Shown here: one piece after another, positions 44,577 through 57,772 of the stretch
How the letters are laid out: every line of letters starts with the position of its first letter
How positions within the stretch are numbered: the first letter of the stretch is position 1
Origin: Variovorax sp. OV329
Lineage (GTDB): Bacteria > Pseudomonadota > Gammaproteobacteria > Burkholderiales > Burkholderiaceae_C
Reading direction: 5' to 3'
DNA length: 64,000 bases
Assembly (NCBI RefSeq): GCF_900114785.1
Contig: NZ_FOUG01000005.1
Span: forward strand, 186,001 to 250,000
Program-made: the position numbers and the translations under genes
The notes under the pieces: model-generated
Database searches by the model: none
What the model saw: only the letters and a program-made list of their open reading frames with translations
Told to the model about the DNA's origin: nothing

Positions 44577-46361
44577 TTACAGGTCCTCGGACCCCATCAG
44601 CATTTCGGTGATGCCCTTTCCGGCCTGCACCATCGGGAACACGTTCTCGGTGGGGTCGGTGCGGAAGTCCATGAACACGGTGCGGTCCTTGAGCTTGCGC
44701 GCCTCGCGCAGCGCCGGCTCCACGTCCTGCGGCCGCTCGATCAGCATGCCGACGTGGCCATAGGCCTCGGCCAGCTTCACGAAGTTGGGCAGCGCGTCCA
44801 TGTAGCTGTGGCTGTAGCGGCCGGAGTACTCGATCTCCTGCCACTGGCGCACCATGCCCAGGTAGCGGTTGTTCAGCGAGACGATCTTGATCGGCGTGTT
44901 GTACTGCAGGCAGGTCGACAGTTCCTGGATGCACATCTGCACCGAGCCTTCGCCGGTGATGCAGAACACTTCCGAGTCGGGCTTGGCGAGCTTGATGCCC
45001 ATCGCGTAGGGAATGCCCACGCCCATGGTGCCCAGGCCACCGGAGTTGATCCAGCGGCGCGGCTCATCGAAGCGGTAGTACTGCGCGGCCCACATCTGGT
45101 GCTGGCCCACGTCGGACGTGATGTACGCATCGCTGTCCTTCGTCAGGTTCCACAGCGTCTCGACCACGCGCTGCGGCTTGATGACCTCGGTGTTATCGCG
45201 GTCGTACTTCATGCAGTCGCGGCTGCGCCAGCCCTCGATCGCCTTCCACCAGCCGGACAGCGCCTCTGCATCGGGGCGGGTGTCGCTCTCGCGGATCATG
45301 GCGATCAATTCGGTGAGCACGTCCTTCACGTCGCCAACGATCGGAATGTCGACTTTCACTCGCTTGGAGATGCTCGACGGGTCGATGTCGACGTGGATGA
45401 TCTTGCGTTCGTTCTGCGCGAAATGCTTGGGGTTGCCGATCACGCGGTCGTCGAAGCGCGCGCCCACGGCCAGCAGCACGTCGCAGTTCTGCATCGCCTG
45501 GTTGGCTTCCAGCGTGCCGTGCATTCCCAGCATGCCCAGGAACTTGCGGTCACTCGCCGGATAGGCGCCCAGGCCCATCAGCGTGTTGGTGACCGGGTAG
45601 CCGAGCATGTCAACCAGGGTGCGCAGTTCCTGCGTGGCGTTGCCCAGCAGCACGCCGCCGCCGCTGTAGATGTAGGGGCGCTTGGCCGTCAGCAGCAGTT
45701 GCAGTGCCTTGCGGATCTGGCCGCCGTGGCCTTTGCGCACCGGGTTGTACGAGCGCATTTCCACCTTCTCGGGGTAGCCGTGGTAGGCGACCTTCTTGAA
45801 GGAGACGTCCTTGGGCACGTCCACCACCACCGGACCGGGCCGGCCGGTGCGTGCGATGTGGAAGGCCTTCTTCATCGTCATCGCCAGATCCTTGGCGTCC
45901 TTGACGAGGAAGTTGTGCTTGACGATGGGCCGGGTGATGCCGACGGTGTCGCACTCCTGGAAGGCGTCCAGGCCGATGGCCGGGGTCGGCACCTGGCCTG
46001 CGATGATCACCATCGGGATCGAGTCCATGTAGGCCGTGGCGATGCCGGTCACCGCATTGGTCAGGCCGGGGCCGGAGGTGACCAGGGCCACGCCCACGTC
46101 ACCGGTGGCGCGCGCATAGCCGTCGGCCGCATGCACGGCCGCCTGCTCGTGTCGCACCAGCACGTGCTGGATGGTGTCCTGCTTGTAGAAGGCGTCGTAG
46201 ATGTAGAGCACGGCGCCGCCGGGGTAGCCCCAGACGAACTTGACGTCTTCTGCCTGGAGTGCCTTGACCAGCACTTCCGCGCCCATGAGTTCTTCGCTTT
46301 GTGCGCCCATCCCGGAGGAAGCGGCGGCTGCGGAGGAGAGTTCCGCCTTGGAGATTTCCAT
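44577..46361 (-). CDS. ilvB: Acetolactate synthase large (catalytic) subunit
   Basis: Thiamine-diphosphate enzyme (594 residues) that condenses pyruvate with pyruvate or 2-oxobutyrate. The N-terminal PYR domain has GYPGGAVLYIYDAF and the catalytic Glu in VRHEQAAVHAADGYARATG. The central FAD-binding region has AVGARFDDRVIGNP, and the C-terminal PP domain has the ThDP motif ITGEGSVQM...SLNNRYLGMVRQWQE. About 20 N-terminal residues are extra. It is the first gene of the ilv operon and diverges from the sigma factor at 46660. Confidence 0.96.
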   Translation of the reverse strand: MEISKAELSSAAAASSGMGAQSEELMGAEVLVKALQAEDVKFVWGYPGGAVLYIYDAFYKQDTIQHVLVRHEQAAVHAADGYARATGDVGVALVTSGPGLTNAVTGIATAYMDSIPMVIIAGQVPTPAIGLDAFQECDTVGITRPIVKHNFLVKDAKDLAMTMKKAFHIARTGRPGPVVVDVPKDVSFKKVAYHGYPEKVEMRSYNPVRKGHGGQIRKALQLLLTAKRPYIYSGGGVLLGNATQELRTLVDMLGYPVTNTLMGLGAYPASDRKFLGMLGMHGTLEANQAMQNCDVLLAVGARFDDRVIGNPKHFAQNERKIIHVDIDPSSISKRVKVDIPIVGDVKDVLTELIAMIRESDTRPDAEALSGWWKAIEGWRSRDCMKYDRDNTEVIKPQRVVETLWNLTKDSDAYITSDVGQHQMWAAQYYRFDEPRRWINSGGLGTMGVGIPYAMGIKLAKPDSEVFCITGEGSVQMCIQELSTCLQYNTPIKIVSLNNRYLGMVRQWQEIEYSGRYSHSYMDALPNFVKLAEAYGHVGMLIERPQDVEPALREARKLKDRTVFMDFRTDPTENVFPMVQAGKGITEMLMGSEDL

Positions 46362-46659
46362 GATGATGAACCTGTGTGATTTTCGGGAACGAAAAACCTA
46401 CGGTGCCCCTTTGCCAGCTCTTTTGAAGCCGCATCGGGACTTAAGACCATAGCCATGGACGAATGAGTTTTCGCCGGACTATGACCCGTTTGCCTTTTGA
46501 CTTGCAACCAGGATTATGACAGACGCGCGGACCACCTCCCGGGCGCCGCCCGGCAAACAGCGCCCCGGGGCATAATTCGCCGCTGCAACAAGAGCCTGTC
46601 GCCGAGCAGGCCATCACAGGGCACGACACCCACGAAGCGCGCTGCGCCCCCTTCCTCGT
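46362..46659. promoter_or_regulatory. Divergent ilvB / sigma-factor promoter region
   Basis: About 300 bases without a gene. On the minus strand TTGCAA and a TCATAG spaced 17 bases apart, and a separate CATAAT, are possible ilvB promoter elements. On the plus strand a CATAAT near 46571 could serve the sigma gene. I looked for a leader peptide with Ile/Val/Leu runs upstream of ilvB and found none, so attenuation like that of leuA is not supported here. Confidence 0.4.
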
Positions 46660-47226
46660 TTGGCCACCGAAAAAGAACTTTCCGACTTCCTCAAGAGTGT
46701 CGAGCGACGCGCTTTCAAGCGCTCGGTGTACCACGTGCGCGACGAGGAGGCGGCCCTGGACATCGTGCAGGACAGCATGATGAAGCTCGCCGAGCACTAT
46801 GGCGACAAGCCGGTCAACGAACTGCCGATGCTGTTCCAGCGCATCCTGTCCAACTGCACCCTGGACTGGTTCCGCCGCCAGAAGACCCGCCGTGCCCTGT
46901 TTTCGAACCTGAGCGACTTCGAGACGGCGGACGAGGACGGCGATTTCGACCTGCTGGAGAACCTGTCCCCCGTTGCGGACACCCGGGAGTCCGAAAGCGC
47001 CGAGGACACCACCCGGCGGGCCCAGATCCTGCGTGAGATCGAATCGGAGATCGAGGCGCTGCCCGGGCGTCAACGGGAAGCCTTCCTGCTACGTTACTGG
47101 GAAGAACTGGATGTCGCCGAGACGGCGGCAGCCATGGGATGTTCAGAGGGCAGCGTCAAGACCCATTGTTCGCGCGCCGTTCATGCATTGAGCCGCGCGC
47201 TCAAGGCCAAGGGAATCCAACTGTGA
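46660..47226 (+). CDS. RNA polymerase sigma factor, ECF type (TTG start)
   Basis: A 188-residue sigma-70-like factor with region 2 (AFKRSVYHVRDEEAALDIVQDSMMKLAEHY, FQRILSNCTLDWFRRQ). Region 4 carries the helix-turn-helix (LPGRQREAFLLRYWEELDVAETAAAMGCSEGSVKTH). An acidic linker (residues 80-110, rich in Asp and Glu) separates them. The start is TTG at 46660 with no obvious Shine-Dalgarno; the MATEKELSDFL N-terminus fits. A GTGA overlap couples it to the DUF3619 gene, which probably encodes its membrane regulator. Confidence 0.88.
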   Translation: MATEKELSDFLKSVERRAFKRSVYHVRDEEAALDIVQDSMMKLAEHYGDKPVNELPMLFQRILSNCTLDWFRRQKTRRALFSNLSDFETADEDGDFDLLENLSPVADTRESESAEDTTRRAQILREIESEIEALPGRQREAFLLRYWEELDVAETAAAMGCSEGSVKTHCSRAVHALSRALKAKGIQL

Positions 47227-47663
47227 GCACGAGTCGCATATCCATCTCCCCCTCCGGGTCCGGTGGCCTGGAGGCGCGCTTCGGCGCGCGCGTCGCCCAA
47301 CGCCTGTCGGCCGGGGCCGACGACCTGCCGTACGACATCGCCGAACGCCTGCGCGCCGCGCGGGTGCAGGCGGCTGCGCGCCGCAAGCTGGTGCAGACGC
47401 AGACCGCCCCGGTGGTCACCTCCGTCACCCGCGGCGGCGCCCTGGTGCTTGGCGGCGGCTGGTTCACCCGGATCGCCTCGGTCGTGCCGCTGGTGGCCCT
47501 GGCCGCCGGCCTGGTGGCCATCAGCGTCATGCAAGACGACAACCGCGCCAGCGAGGTGGCCGAGGTCGATGCCGCGCTGCTCACCGGTGATCTGCCGCCT
47601 GCTGCCTACACCGACCCGGGCTTTGCCCAGTTCCTGAAGGGTGACGACGGCCTTGGCCACTGA
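47223..47663 (+). CDS. DUF3619-type membrane protein, probable sigma-factor partner
   Basis: A 146-residue protein with a cytoplasmic N-terminal half (SARFG, DLPYDIAERLRAARVQAAARRK) and one membrane span near residues 85-108 (IASVVPLVALAAGLVAISVM). A short periplasmic tail follows, ending in LPPAAYTDPGFAQFLKG. This is the topology of an anti-sigma factor, and the GTG at 47223 lies in the stop codon of the sigma gene (GTGA). No anti-sigma domain is recognisable by eye, so the role is inferred from topology and coupling. Confidence 0.75.
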   Translation: MSTSRISISPSGSGGLEARFGARVAQRLSAGADDLPYDIAERLRAARVQAAARRKLVQTQTAPVVTSVTRGGALVLGGGWFTRIASVVPLVALAAGLVAISVMQDDNRASEVAEVDAALLTGDLPPAAYTDPGFAQFLKGDDGLGH

Positions 47664-48453
47664 CCGCTTCCGTATCCTCACCGGGCAGTGGCCCGCCCCC
47701 AGGGCGTTGGCAGGCTGGCCGCTCGCGCTTGGTCTGGCCGGCCTGCTGGGCCCGACGTCGGCGCAAGCCGAGGGGCCGTCCACCGGGGCCAAGCCGGCAG
47801 CCGTGGCCAACGGGCCAACGGCGCCAGCCACCGCGGCGTCCAAGGCGCCAGCCAGCACGCGCCCACTCTGGAGCGAACTGACTCCCGGCCAGCAGAAGTC
47901 GCTGGAGCCCCTGGCGGGCCCCTGGAATACGCTGCACCCGGCTCAAAAGCGCAAGTGGATCGCCCTTTCCGGCAACTTCGACAGCATGAGCCCGGTCGAG
48001 CAAGAAACCCTGCACAGCCGGATGACCGAATGGGCGGCCCTGAGCGCCTCCGACCGGACCCGCGCCCGCCTGAACTTTGCCGAAGTCAAGCGCCTGGCGC
48101 CGGAGGACGAGCGCAAGGCCAAGTGGGAGGCCTACCAGGCCCTCAGCGAGGAAGAAAAGCGCAAGCTCGCTGAGCGCGCAGGCACCCGCCCACCCAGCGC
48201 CGCCGCGCCGGTGCGCCCCGTGCCGGCCCAGAAGTTCGCGCCGGTGCCCAGCGTGTCCGCCACCGCGAGCAGCCAGTTTCCGCCGCGCATCCAGTTGGCG
48301 CCGCCCGTGATTCCGACCGCGGCCCAGGCACCTGCGGCCCCGGCCATTGCACCGGCCGCGACGCTTGCACCGGCATTGGTTTCCACGCCCCCGGCCGCTG
48401 CGCCGATCCCTTCAGCCCCTGTGGAGCCGCCTCGGCCGCAGGAAGCGCCCTGA
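47641..48453 (+). CDS. DUF3106 exported protein
   Basis: A 270-residue exported protein. The signal peptide ends near residue 43 (GPTSAQA). The DUF3106-like helical part covers about 70-180 (LWSELTPGQQKSLEPLAGPWNTLHPAQKRKWIALSGN, FAEVKRLAPEDERKAKWEAY). The remaining 90 residues are Pro/Ala-rich. The GTG at 47641 overlaps the DUF3619 gene by 23 bases. It is probably a periplasmic partner in this sigma-linked unit, by analogy with Spy/CpxP-like stress sensors; that analogy is my inference. Confidence 0.78.
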   Translation: MTTALATDRFRILTGQWPAPRALAGWPLALGLAGLLGPTSAQAEGPSTGAKPAAVANGPTAPATAASKAPASTRPLWSELTPGQQKSLEPLAGPWNTLHPAQKRKWIALSGNFDSMSPVEQETLHSRMTEWAALSASDRTRARLNFAEVKRLAPEDERKAKWEAYQALSEEEKRKLAERAGTRPPSAAAPVRPVPAQKFAPVPSVSATASSQFPPRIQLAPPVIPTAAQAPAAPAIAPAATLAPALVSTPPAAAPIPSAPVEPPRPQEAP

Positions 48454-48469
48454 ATCGCGTGACGCCTCG

Positions 48470-49048
48470 ATGACGTCCGTGCACGCCGGGCTGCCCGCCA
48501 GCGCCGGACTCGAACCCGGGCAGAATTGCGCGGTGACTCCCCACTCCTTGATCGCCCCCGGCCTCGGCCGCCGCATGGCCTGCTGGCTCTACGAGGGCAT
48601 GCTGCTCTTTGCCGTGGTCTTCGTCGCCGGCTGGCTGTTCAGCACCCTCACCCAGATGCGCAATGCCGTGGACGGCAGCCGCCACCCGATGCTGCAGGGC
48701 TTCCTGTTCCTGGTGCTGGGCGTGTACTTCACCTGGTTCTGGTCCCGGGGCCAGACCCTGGCCATGAAGACCTGGGGCATCCGCGTGGTCGACCGCGAAG
48801 GCCGCCCCATCAGCCAGCCGCGCGCGCTTTGGCGCTACCTGCTCAGCTGGCTGTGGTTCGTGCCGCCGCTGGCGATGCTGTCCCTGTTCAAGGTGGGGCC
48901 TGGCGAGGCGATGGTCATCGTCTTCGGCTGGGTGGCGGTGTGGGCGGTCCTGTCACGCTTCCATCCGCTGGGCCAGTTCTGGCACGACGCATTCGCCGGC
49001 ACCCGCCTGGTGCGCGCGGACGCAGCAGCGGCAGCACGCCATGGCTGA
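48470..49048 (+). CDS. RDD-family membrane protein
   Basis: A 192-residue RDD protein with the family motif APGLGRRMACWLYEGMLLF, where Arg-Arg and the acidic Glu align with the RDD signature. It has three or four spans and the KTWGIRVVDREGRPIS loop. Function is unknown; some RDD proteins act as ion transporters. An in-frame GTG at 48533 gives a start closer to the family N-terminus (VTPHSLIAPGLGRR) and may be the real one. It overlaps dgkA by eight bases. Confidence 0.85.
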   Translation: MTSVHAGLPASAGLEPGQNCAVTPHSLIAPGLGRRMACWLYEGMLLFAVVFVAGWLFSTLTQMRNAVDGSRHPMLQGFLFLVLGVYFTWFWSRGQTLAMKTWGIRVVDREGRPISQPRALWRYLLSWLWFVPPLAMLSLFKVGPGEAMVIVFGWVAVWAVLSRFHPLGQFWHDAFAGTRLVRADAAAAARHG

Positions 49049-49439
49049 GCAGCGCCCGGCGGCAGCCAACACCCAGCTGGGACGCCGCGGCCTCGGCCGG
49101 ATCTGGCATGCCATGCTCATCTCCTTCAACGGCTTGCGCGCCGGCTGGGGCGAGACCGCCTTCCGTCAAGAGGCCATCCTGGCGATCGTGCTGGTGCCGC
49201 TGTCCTTCTGGCTGGGGCGCAACTGGCTGGAAGTCGCCGCGCTCGCCGGCAGCGCCTTGCTGGTGCTGATCGTCGAACTGCTCAACACGGCGGTGGAATC
49301 CGCCATCGACCGGATCGGGCCGGAATGGCACGACCTGTCCAAGCGTGCCAAGGACACCGGCAGCGCCGCCGTCCTCCTGGCCCTGCTGCTGGCCGGCGGC
49401 ATCTGGGCCGCCGCGCTCTGGCATCGATTCGTCGCCTGA
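49041..49439 (+). CDS. dgkA: Diacylglycerol kinase
   Basis: Small three-span membrane kinase (132 residues) that recycles diacylglycerol to phosphatidic acid. The catalytic region VELLNTAVESAIDRIGPEWH and the AKDTGSAAVLLAL motif are conserved, and the amphipathic ISFNGLRAGWGETAFRQE segment precedes the first span. Its ATG lies within the end of the RDD gene (8-base overlap). Confidence 0.94.
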   Translation: MAEQRPAAANTQLGRRGLGRIWHAMLISFNGLRAGWGETAFRQEAILAIVLVPLSFWLGRNWLEVAALAGSALLVLIVELLNTAVESAIDRIGPEWHDLSKRAKDTGSAAVLLALLLAGGIWAAALWHRFVA

Positions 49440-49457
49440 GCACGGCATGATCGGGGG

Positions 49458-50060
49458 ATGACTTCCCCGCAATCCCAACCCTTCTCCATCTGCGTCTACT
49501 GCGGCTCGCGGCCCGGCGCGCGGCCGGAATTTGCCGGCGCGGCGCAGGCCGTCGGCCAATGGATCGGTCGCCAGGGCGGCCAGCTCGTCTACGGCGGCGG
49601 GCGCACCGGCCTCATGGGCCTGGTGGCCGAAGCCACGCGCGAGGCCGGCGGCCGCGTGGTGGGCGTGATTCCCAAGGCCCTGGTCGACAAGGAACTCGCC
49701 AACCCCCTGTGCGACGAACTGCACGTGGTCGACACCATGCACGAGCGCAAGGCGCTGATGGCGCAGCGCTCCGACGCCTTCCTGGCCCTGCCGGGCGGTA
49801 TCGGAACGTACGAGGAACTGTTCGAGATCTGGACCTGGCGCCAGCTCGGCTATCACGACAAGCCGGTGGGCATCCTGAACGCGGCCGGCTACTACGACGC
49901 CATGCTCGAATTCCTGCGCCACAGCGTGCGCGAGGCCTTCATGGGCGATTGGCAGATGGACCTGGTGCGCACCGGCACCGAGCCGGCGCAACTGCTGGAG
50001 GCGCTGCGCGCGGAAGTCCCGCGCCATTCGCAGGACGACCGGCTGGCCGAGAACATCTAG
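49458..50060 (+). CDS. LOG-family nucleoside 5'-monophosphate phosphoribohydrolase
   Basis: A 200-residue Rossmann-fold hydrolase with the LOG signature PGGIGTYEELFEIWTW and the dinucleotide-like YGGGRTGLMG loop. Family members release free cytokinin from its riboside monophosphate or cleave AMP-type nucleotides; bacterial function beyond this is often unknown. It starts 18 bases after dgkA in the same direction and converges with glnB, with 50 bases between the stops. Confidence 0.9.
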   Translation: MTSPQSQPFSICVYCGSRPGARPEFAGAAQAVGQWIGRQGGQLVYGGGRTGLMGLVAEATREAGGRVVGVIPKALVDKELANPLCDELHVVDTMHERKALMAQRSDAFLALPGGIGTYEELFEIWTWRQLGYHDKPVGILNAAGYYDAMLEFLRHSVREAFMGDWQMDLVRTGTEPAQLLEALRAEVPRHSQDDRLAENI

Positions 50061-50110
50061 GAAGCGTGCCGAGCGGGCGGGCGCGCCGCGCCGGTGCTTT
50101 CAGCGCAAGG

Positions 50111-52134
<2,024 letters not shown>

Positions 52135-52242
52135 AGAACGGGGAAGTCGAGGCTGCAACGATTATGTCATTCGCCCCGCAACCCAAGGCCTTGCGCGGGC
52201 TTGGCCGGCGCGATCGCGCATGGACTGCTACCCTCGGCGGCA

Positions 52243-53184
52243 ATGCGCACCGGTCCCCCCGCCTCTCCCGGCCTTCCTGACTCCCAGACACTCCGACCCG
52301 CCAGCCACGCCTACCTGCTGCTGGTGTTCACCACCCTGATCTGGGGCGCCAATGCGGTGGCGGCGCGGCTGGCCGTGGGCGAGGTGTCGCCCATGTTCCT
52401 GACCTTCATGCGCTGGGGCATTTCCTGCGGTGCGCTGCTATTGTTCGCGCGCGGCCCGATCCGGATGCACTGGCGCGCGCTGGTGCCCCATTGGCGGGCC
52501 ATCGCCCTGATGGGTGCGCTGGGCTTCACCGGCTTCAACGCCCTCTTCTACGCCGCGGCTCACCACACCACGGCCATCAACATCGCGATCCTGCAGGGCG
52601 CGATCCCCGTGCTGGTGCTGATCGGCAGCGTGTTCTTCTTCGCCACCCGCGTGAGCGCACTGCAATGGTTCGGCGTGATCCTGACTCTGGCTGGCATCGC
52701 GGTGGTTGCATCGCACGGCCACCTGGATCAGCTCGCCAAGCTGGACTTCAACGAGGGCGACGTCTGGATGATCCTGGCCTGCCTGCTCTACGCGGGCTAC
52801 ACGCTGGGCCTGCGCAAGCGGCCCGCGGTGCCGGCCATCGTGTTCTTCGCCGCCACGGCGATGGTGGCCTGCCTGGTCTCGCTCCCGCTGGTGGCCACCG
52901 AAGTGGCCATGGGGCAGTTCTTCGCACCCACGGCCAAGGGCTGGGCCCTGATCGCCTTCGTGGGCCTGCTGCCCTCCTTCGTGTCGCAGGTGACCTTCAT
53001 CCAGGCCGTGGGCCTCATCGGGCCCGCACGCGCGGGCGTGTTCCTCAACCTGGTGCCGATCTTCGGGCCGCTGCTCGCATTGCTGGTGCTGGGCGAGCCC
53101 ATCTCGCTCTACCACGGCGTGGCCCTGGCGATGGTGCTGGGCGGCATCTTCATCGCCGAGCGCCTGGGCGGGCGACGGAACTGA
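52243..53184 (+). CDS. EamA/DMT-family transporter
   Basis: A 313-residue drug/metabolite transporter with ten predicted spans. It has the first EamA repeat (VFTTLIWGANAVAARLAVGEVSP) and the second from about residue 175. The C-terminal LLGEPISLYHG-like stretch VLGEPISLYHGVALAMVLGGIFIAERLG is characteristic. The substrate cannot be predicted. It lies 108 bases from nadE, divergent, and two bases before the GNAT gene, so they are probably co-transcribed. Confidence 0.88.
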   Translation: MRTGPPASPGLPDSQTLRPASHAYLLLVFTTLIWGANAVAARLAVGEVSPMFLTFMRWGISCGALLLFARGPIRMHWRALVPHWRAIALMGALGFTGFNALFYAAAHHTTAINIAILQGAIPVLVLIGSVFFFATRVSALQWFGVILTLAGIAVVASHGHLDQLAKLDFNEGDVWMILACLLYAGYTLGLRKRPAVPAIVFFAATAMVACLVSLPLVATEVAMGQFFAPTAKGWALIAFVGLLPSFVSQVTFIQAVGLIGPARAGVFLNLVPIFGPLLALLVLGEPISLYHGVALAMVLGGIFIAERLGGRRN

Positions 53185-53186
53185 AC

Positions 53187-54368
53187 ATGGCCAAGTCGGG
53201 CGGCGAACTCATCGCGCGGGTGCATGGCTCGCCCGCCGACATCGACGCGGCCGCGTGGGACGCGCTGCTGGCCGCGCAGGCCGTGCCCTCGCCCTTCATG
53301 CGCCATGCCTATCTCGCCGCCATGCATGAAAGCGGCAGCGCCGCGGGCGCCAAGGGCTGGACGGCCCGCTTCTTCACCTTGTGGCGCGGCAAGACCCTGC
53401 TGGCGGCGTGCCCCCTGTACCTCAAGGACCATTCTTACGGAGAGTACGTGTTCGACTGGGCCTGGGCCAACGCCTATCAGGAGCATGGCCTCGACTACTA
53501 CCCCAAGGCGCTGGTGGCCGTGCCTTTCACGCCGGTACCGGGCTCGCGGCTGCTCGCGGGCGACGCGCAGAGCCGCGCCTTGCTGGTGCAGGCACTGCTG
53601 GCCTGGTGCAGCGAGCAGAAGCTGTCCTCGCTGCACCTGCTCTTCGGCGCCGACGAAGACCTGGCTGCATGCACCGAGGCCGGGCTGATGCTGCGCCACA
53701 CGGTGCAGTTCCACTGGCTCAACCAGGGCTGGAGCGACTTCGATGCCTTCCTCGCCAGCCTCTCGCACGACAAGCGCAAGAAGATCCGGCAGGAGCGCCG
53801 CAAGGTGAGCGATGCCGGCGTGAGCTTCCGCTGGGCGCGCGGAAGCGACATCGCTGCCGCAGACTGGGACTTCTTCTACCGCTGCTACGCCCGCACCTAC
53901 CGCGAGCACGGCAACCCGCCCTACCTCACACCCGACTTCTTTCGCCGCATGGCGGGCACCATGCCCGAGTCCTGGCTGCTGTTCATTGCCGAGCGTGAAG
54001 GCCGGCCCATCGCGAGCAGCCTGATCGCGCTTTCGCAGGACGATGCGGCAAGCGGCGTTCCCGAAGCCGCCTACGGCCGATACTGGGGTGCGCTCGAACG
54101 GGTCGATTGCCTGCACTTCGAGGCCTGCTACTACCAGCCGCTGCGGTGGTGCATCGAACACGGCGTATCGCGCTTCGAGGGCGGCGCGCAGGGCGAGCAC
54201 AAGATGGCACGCGCCCTGATGCCGGTGCGCACCAGCAGCGCGCACTGGCTGGCGCATCCCGCCTTCGCCGATGCCGTGGAACGCTTCCTGGAGCGCGAAG
54301 GTGCGGGCATCGACAACTACCTGGGCCACCTGGACGAGCGCAGCCCCTTCCGGCACGAGCCGCCATGA
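53187..54368 (+). CDS. FemAB-like/GNAT-fold acyltransferase (peptidoglycan-biosynthesis type)
   Basis: A 393-residue protein of the PF04339 kind (peptidogalycan biosynthesis/recognition). Recognisable blocks are SPFMRHAYLAAMHESGSA, LYLKDHSYGEYVFDWAWANAYQEHGLDYYPK and LSHDKRKKIRQERRKV. Further blocks are GNPPYLTPDFF and FEGGAQGEHKMARALMPVRTSSAHW. It is expected to transfer an acyl or aminoacyl group, but the substrate is unknown. The ATG at 53187 comes two bases after the EamA stop. Confidence 0.83.
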   Translation: MAKSGGELIARVHGSPADIDAAAWDALLAAQAVPSPFMRHAYLAAMHESGSAAGAKGWTARFFTLWRGKTLLAACPLYLKDHSYGEYVFDWAWANAYQEHGLDYYPKALVAVPFTPVPGSRLLAGDAQSRALLVQALLAWCSEQKLSSLHLLFGADEDLAACTEAGLMLRHTVQFHWLNQGWSDFDAFLASLSHDKRKKIRQERRKVSDAGVSFRWARGSDIAAADWDFFYRCYARTYREHGNPPYLTPDFFRRMAGTMPESWLLFIAEREGRPIASSLIALSQDDAASGVPEAAYGRYWGALERVDCLHFEACYYQPLRWCIEHGVSRFEGGAQGEHKMARALMPVRTSSAHWLAHPAFADAVERFLEREGAGIDNYLGHLDERSPFRHEPP

Positions 54369-54381
54369 CCGCGCCCCAAGA

Positions 54382-54418
54382 CAGAACGCCTCGTGGCGCA
54401 AGGCGACGAGGCGTTCTG
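54382..54418. terminator. Convergent terminator between the GNAT gene and ppa
   Basis: CAGAACGCCTCG at 54382-54393 and CGAGGCGTTCTG at 54407-54418 form a perfect 12-bp stem with a 13-base loop. It lies between the converging stops of the GNAT gene (54368) and ppa (54444). It lacks a long T run on either strand, so it may be a Rho-assisted or bidirectional terminator. Confidence 0.7.
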
Positions 54419-54443
54419 GTCTGATACAGGGAACGGCGCTGAA

Positions 54444-54971
54444 TTACTTCTGGTAGTTCGCCACGCCGTCCATGATTTCCTTCTTGGCGGCATCGAGGCC
54501 TTCCCAGCCCAGCACCTTGACCCACTTGCCGGCTTCCAGGTCCTTGTAGTGCTCGAAGAAGTGGCTGATGGCCTTCAGGCGCATCGGGTTCACGTCGTCC
54601 ACCGACTTCCAGTGGCTGTAGATGGGCAGCACCTTGTCGGTCGGCACGGCCAGCACCTTGCCATCCACGCCGGCCTCGTCTTCCATCATCAGGATGCCCA
54701 GGGGACGGCAGGGCACCACCACGCCCGGCAGCAGCGGGTACGGGGCGATCACCAGCACGTCCACCGGATCGCCGTCACCCGACAGGGTCTGCGGCACGTA
54801 GCCGTAGTTGGCCGGGTAGTACATGGCCGTGGTCATGAAGCGGTCGACGAAAATCGCGCCGGATTCCTTGTCCACTTCGTACTTGATCGGGTCGGCGTTC
54901 ATCGGGATCTCGATGACGACGTTGAAGCTGTCGGGGAGCGCTTTGCCGGGGGAGACTTTGTCGAAGGCCAT
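54444..54971 (-). CDS. ppa: Inorganic pyrophosphatase (soluble)
   Basis: Cytoplasmic family I pyrophosphatase (175 residues) that hydrolyses PPi from biosynthetic reactions. The active-site block [15 protein letters not shown], the [28 protein letters not shown] segment and the [28 protein letters not shown] block are all conserved. It diverges from the membrane pyrophosphatase at 55230, so both PPi enzymes flank the same 258-base region. Confidence 0.96.
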   Translation of the reverse strand: MAFDKVSPGKALPDSFNVVIEIPMNADPIKYEVDKESGAIFVDRFMTTAMYYPANYGYVPQTLSGDGDPVDVLVIAPYPLLPGVVVPCRPLGILMMEDEAGVDGKVLAVPTDKVLPIYSHWKSVDDVNPMRLKAISHFFEHYKDLEAGKWVKVLGWEGLDAAKKEIMDGVANYQK

Positions 54972-55229
54972 TGTCTTTTTTCGGTGAGTGGAAAGTTCTA
55001 AGAGGATGCGGACAAACCCCAAGTTTACTTTCCGCGTCACGGCACCTTCACACCATTTGTGTCTTTTGCCTGTAAATTGCACCCGTTGGCCAATCGGTCG
55101 CACCGCTCCAAGGCAGCGGGCGGCATCGAGGAAGCAACGCGGCGAAGGCACTGACCCGAACGCGTTGCGCACCGGACTACATGCCTTCGTCTCCACAAGT
55201 CACAACGAACTTTCTGGAGAAGCAAAGGC
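54972..55229. promoter_or_regulatory. Divergent ppa / hppA promoter region
   Basis: The 258 bases between the two pyrophosphatase genes must contain both promoters. TAAACT, resembling the -10 candidates seen before yebC and pbpG, occurs on the ppa strand near 55021-55027. GGAGAAGCAAAGG just before 55230 supplies a Shine-Dalgarno for hppA. No gene was seen here. Confidence 0.4.
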
Positions 55230-57395
<2,166 letters not shown>

Positions 57396-57400
57396 CCCTC

Positions 57401-57772
57401 ATGCCCAGCGCCGCCACGCTCGAGGCTTTCATCGCCGCGGTCGAGGGCGGCGCGCATGCGCGGGCCATCGAGGACTACTACACCGGGAACGCCAGCATGC
57501 GCGAGAACCAGGCCGAGCCCCGGCGTGGCCGCGATGTGCTGGTGGCGCACGAGAAGGCGGTGCTCGCCCGCACTGCCCATGTGGAGTCGACCTGCGTGCA
57601 CCCCGTGTTCGTCAACGGTGACCACGTGGTGATCCGCTGGATCTTCGTTTTCACCGGAACCGACGGGCGCACGCGCCGCATGGAAGAACTCGCCTGGCAG
57701 CGCTGGGAGGGCGAGCGCATCGCCCAGGAGGAATTCTTCTACGACCCGGCGCAGTTCGCGCCCAGCGCCTAG
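57401..57772 (+). CDS. SnoaL/NTF2-like protein
   Basis: A 123-residue protein of the NTF2-like fold (LEAFIAAVEGGAHARAIEDYYTGNASMREN, VNGDHVVIRWIFVFTGTDGRTRRMEELAWQRWEGERI). Such proteins bind small ligands or act as isomerases; no function can be assigned. It starts five bases after hppA. Its TAG stop shares CTAG with the stop of the converging phospholipase D gene. Confidence 0.82.
   Translation: MPSAATLEAFIAAVEGGAHARAIEDYYTGNASMRENQAEPRRGRDVLVAHEKAVLARTAHVESTCVHPVFVNGDHVVIRWIFVFTGTDGRTRRMEELAWQRWEGERIAQEEFFYDPAQFAPSA

Noticed and set aside
46362..46659. Possible ilvB attenuator leader peptide
   Set aside because: No short frame with a run of Ile/Val/Leu codons and no terminator hairpin in front of ilvB.
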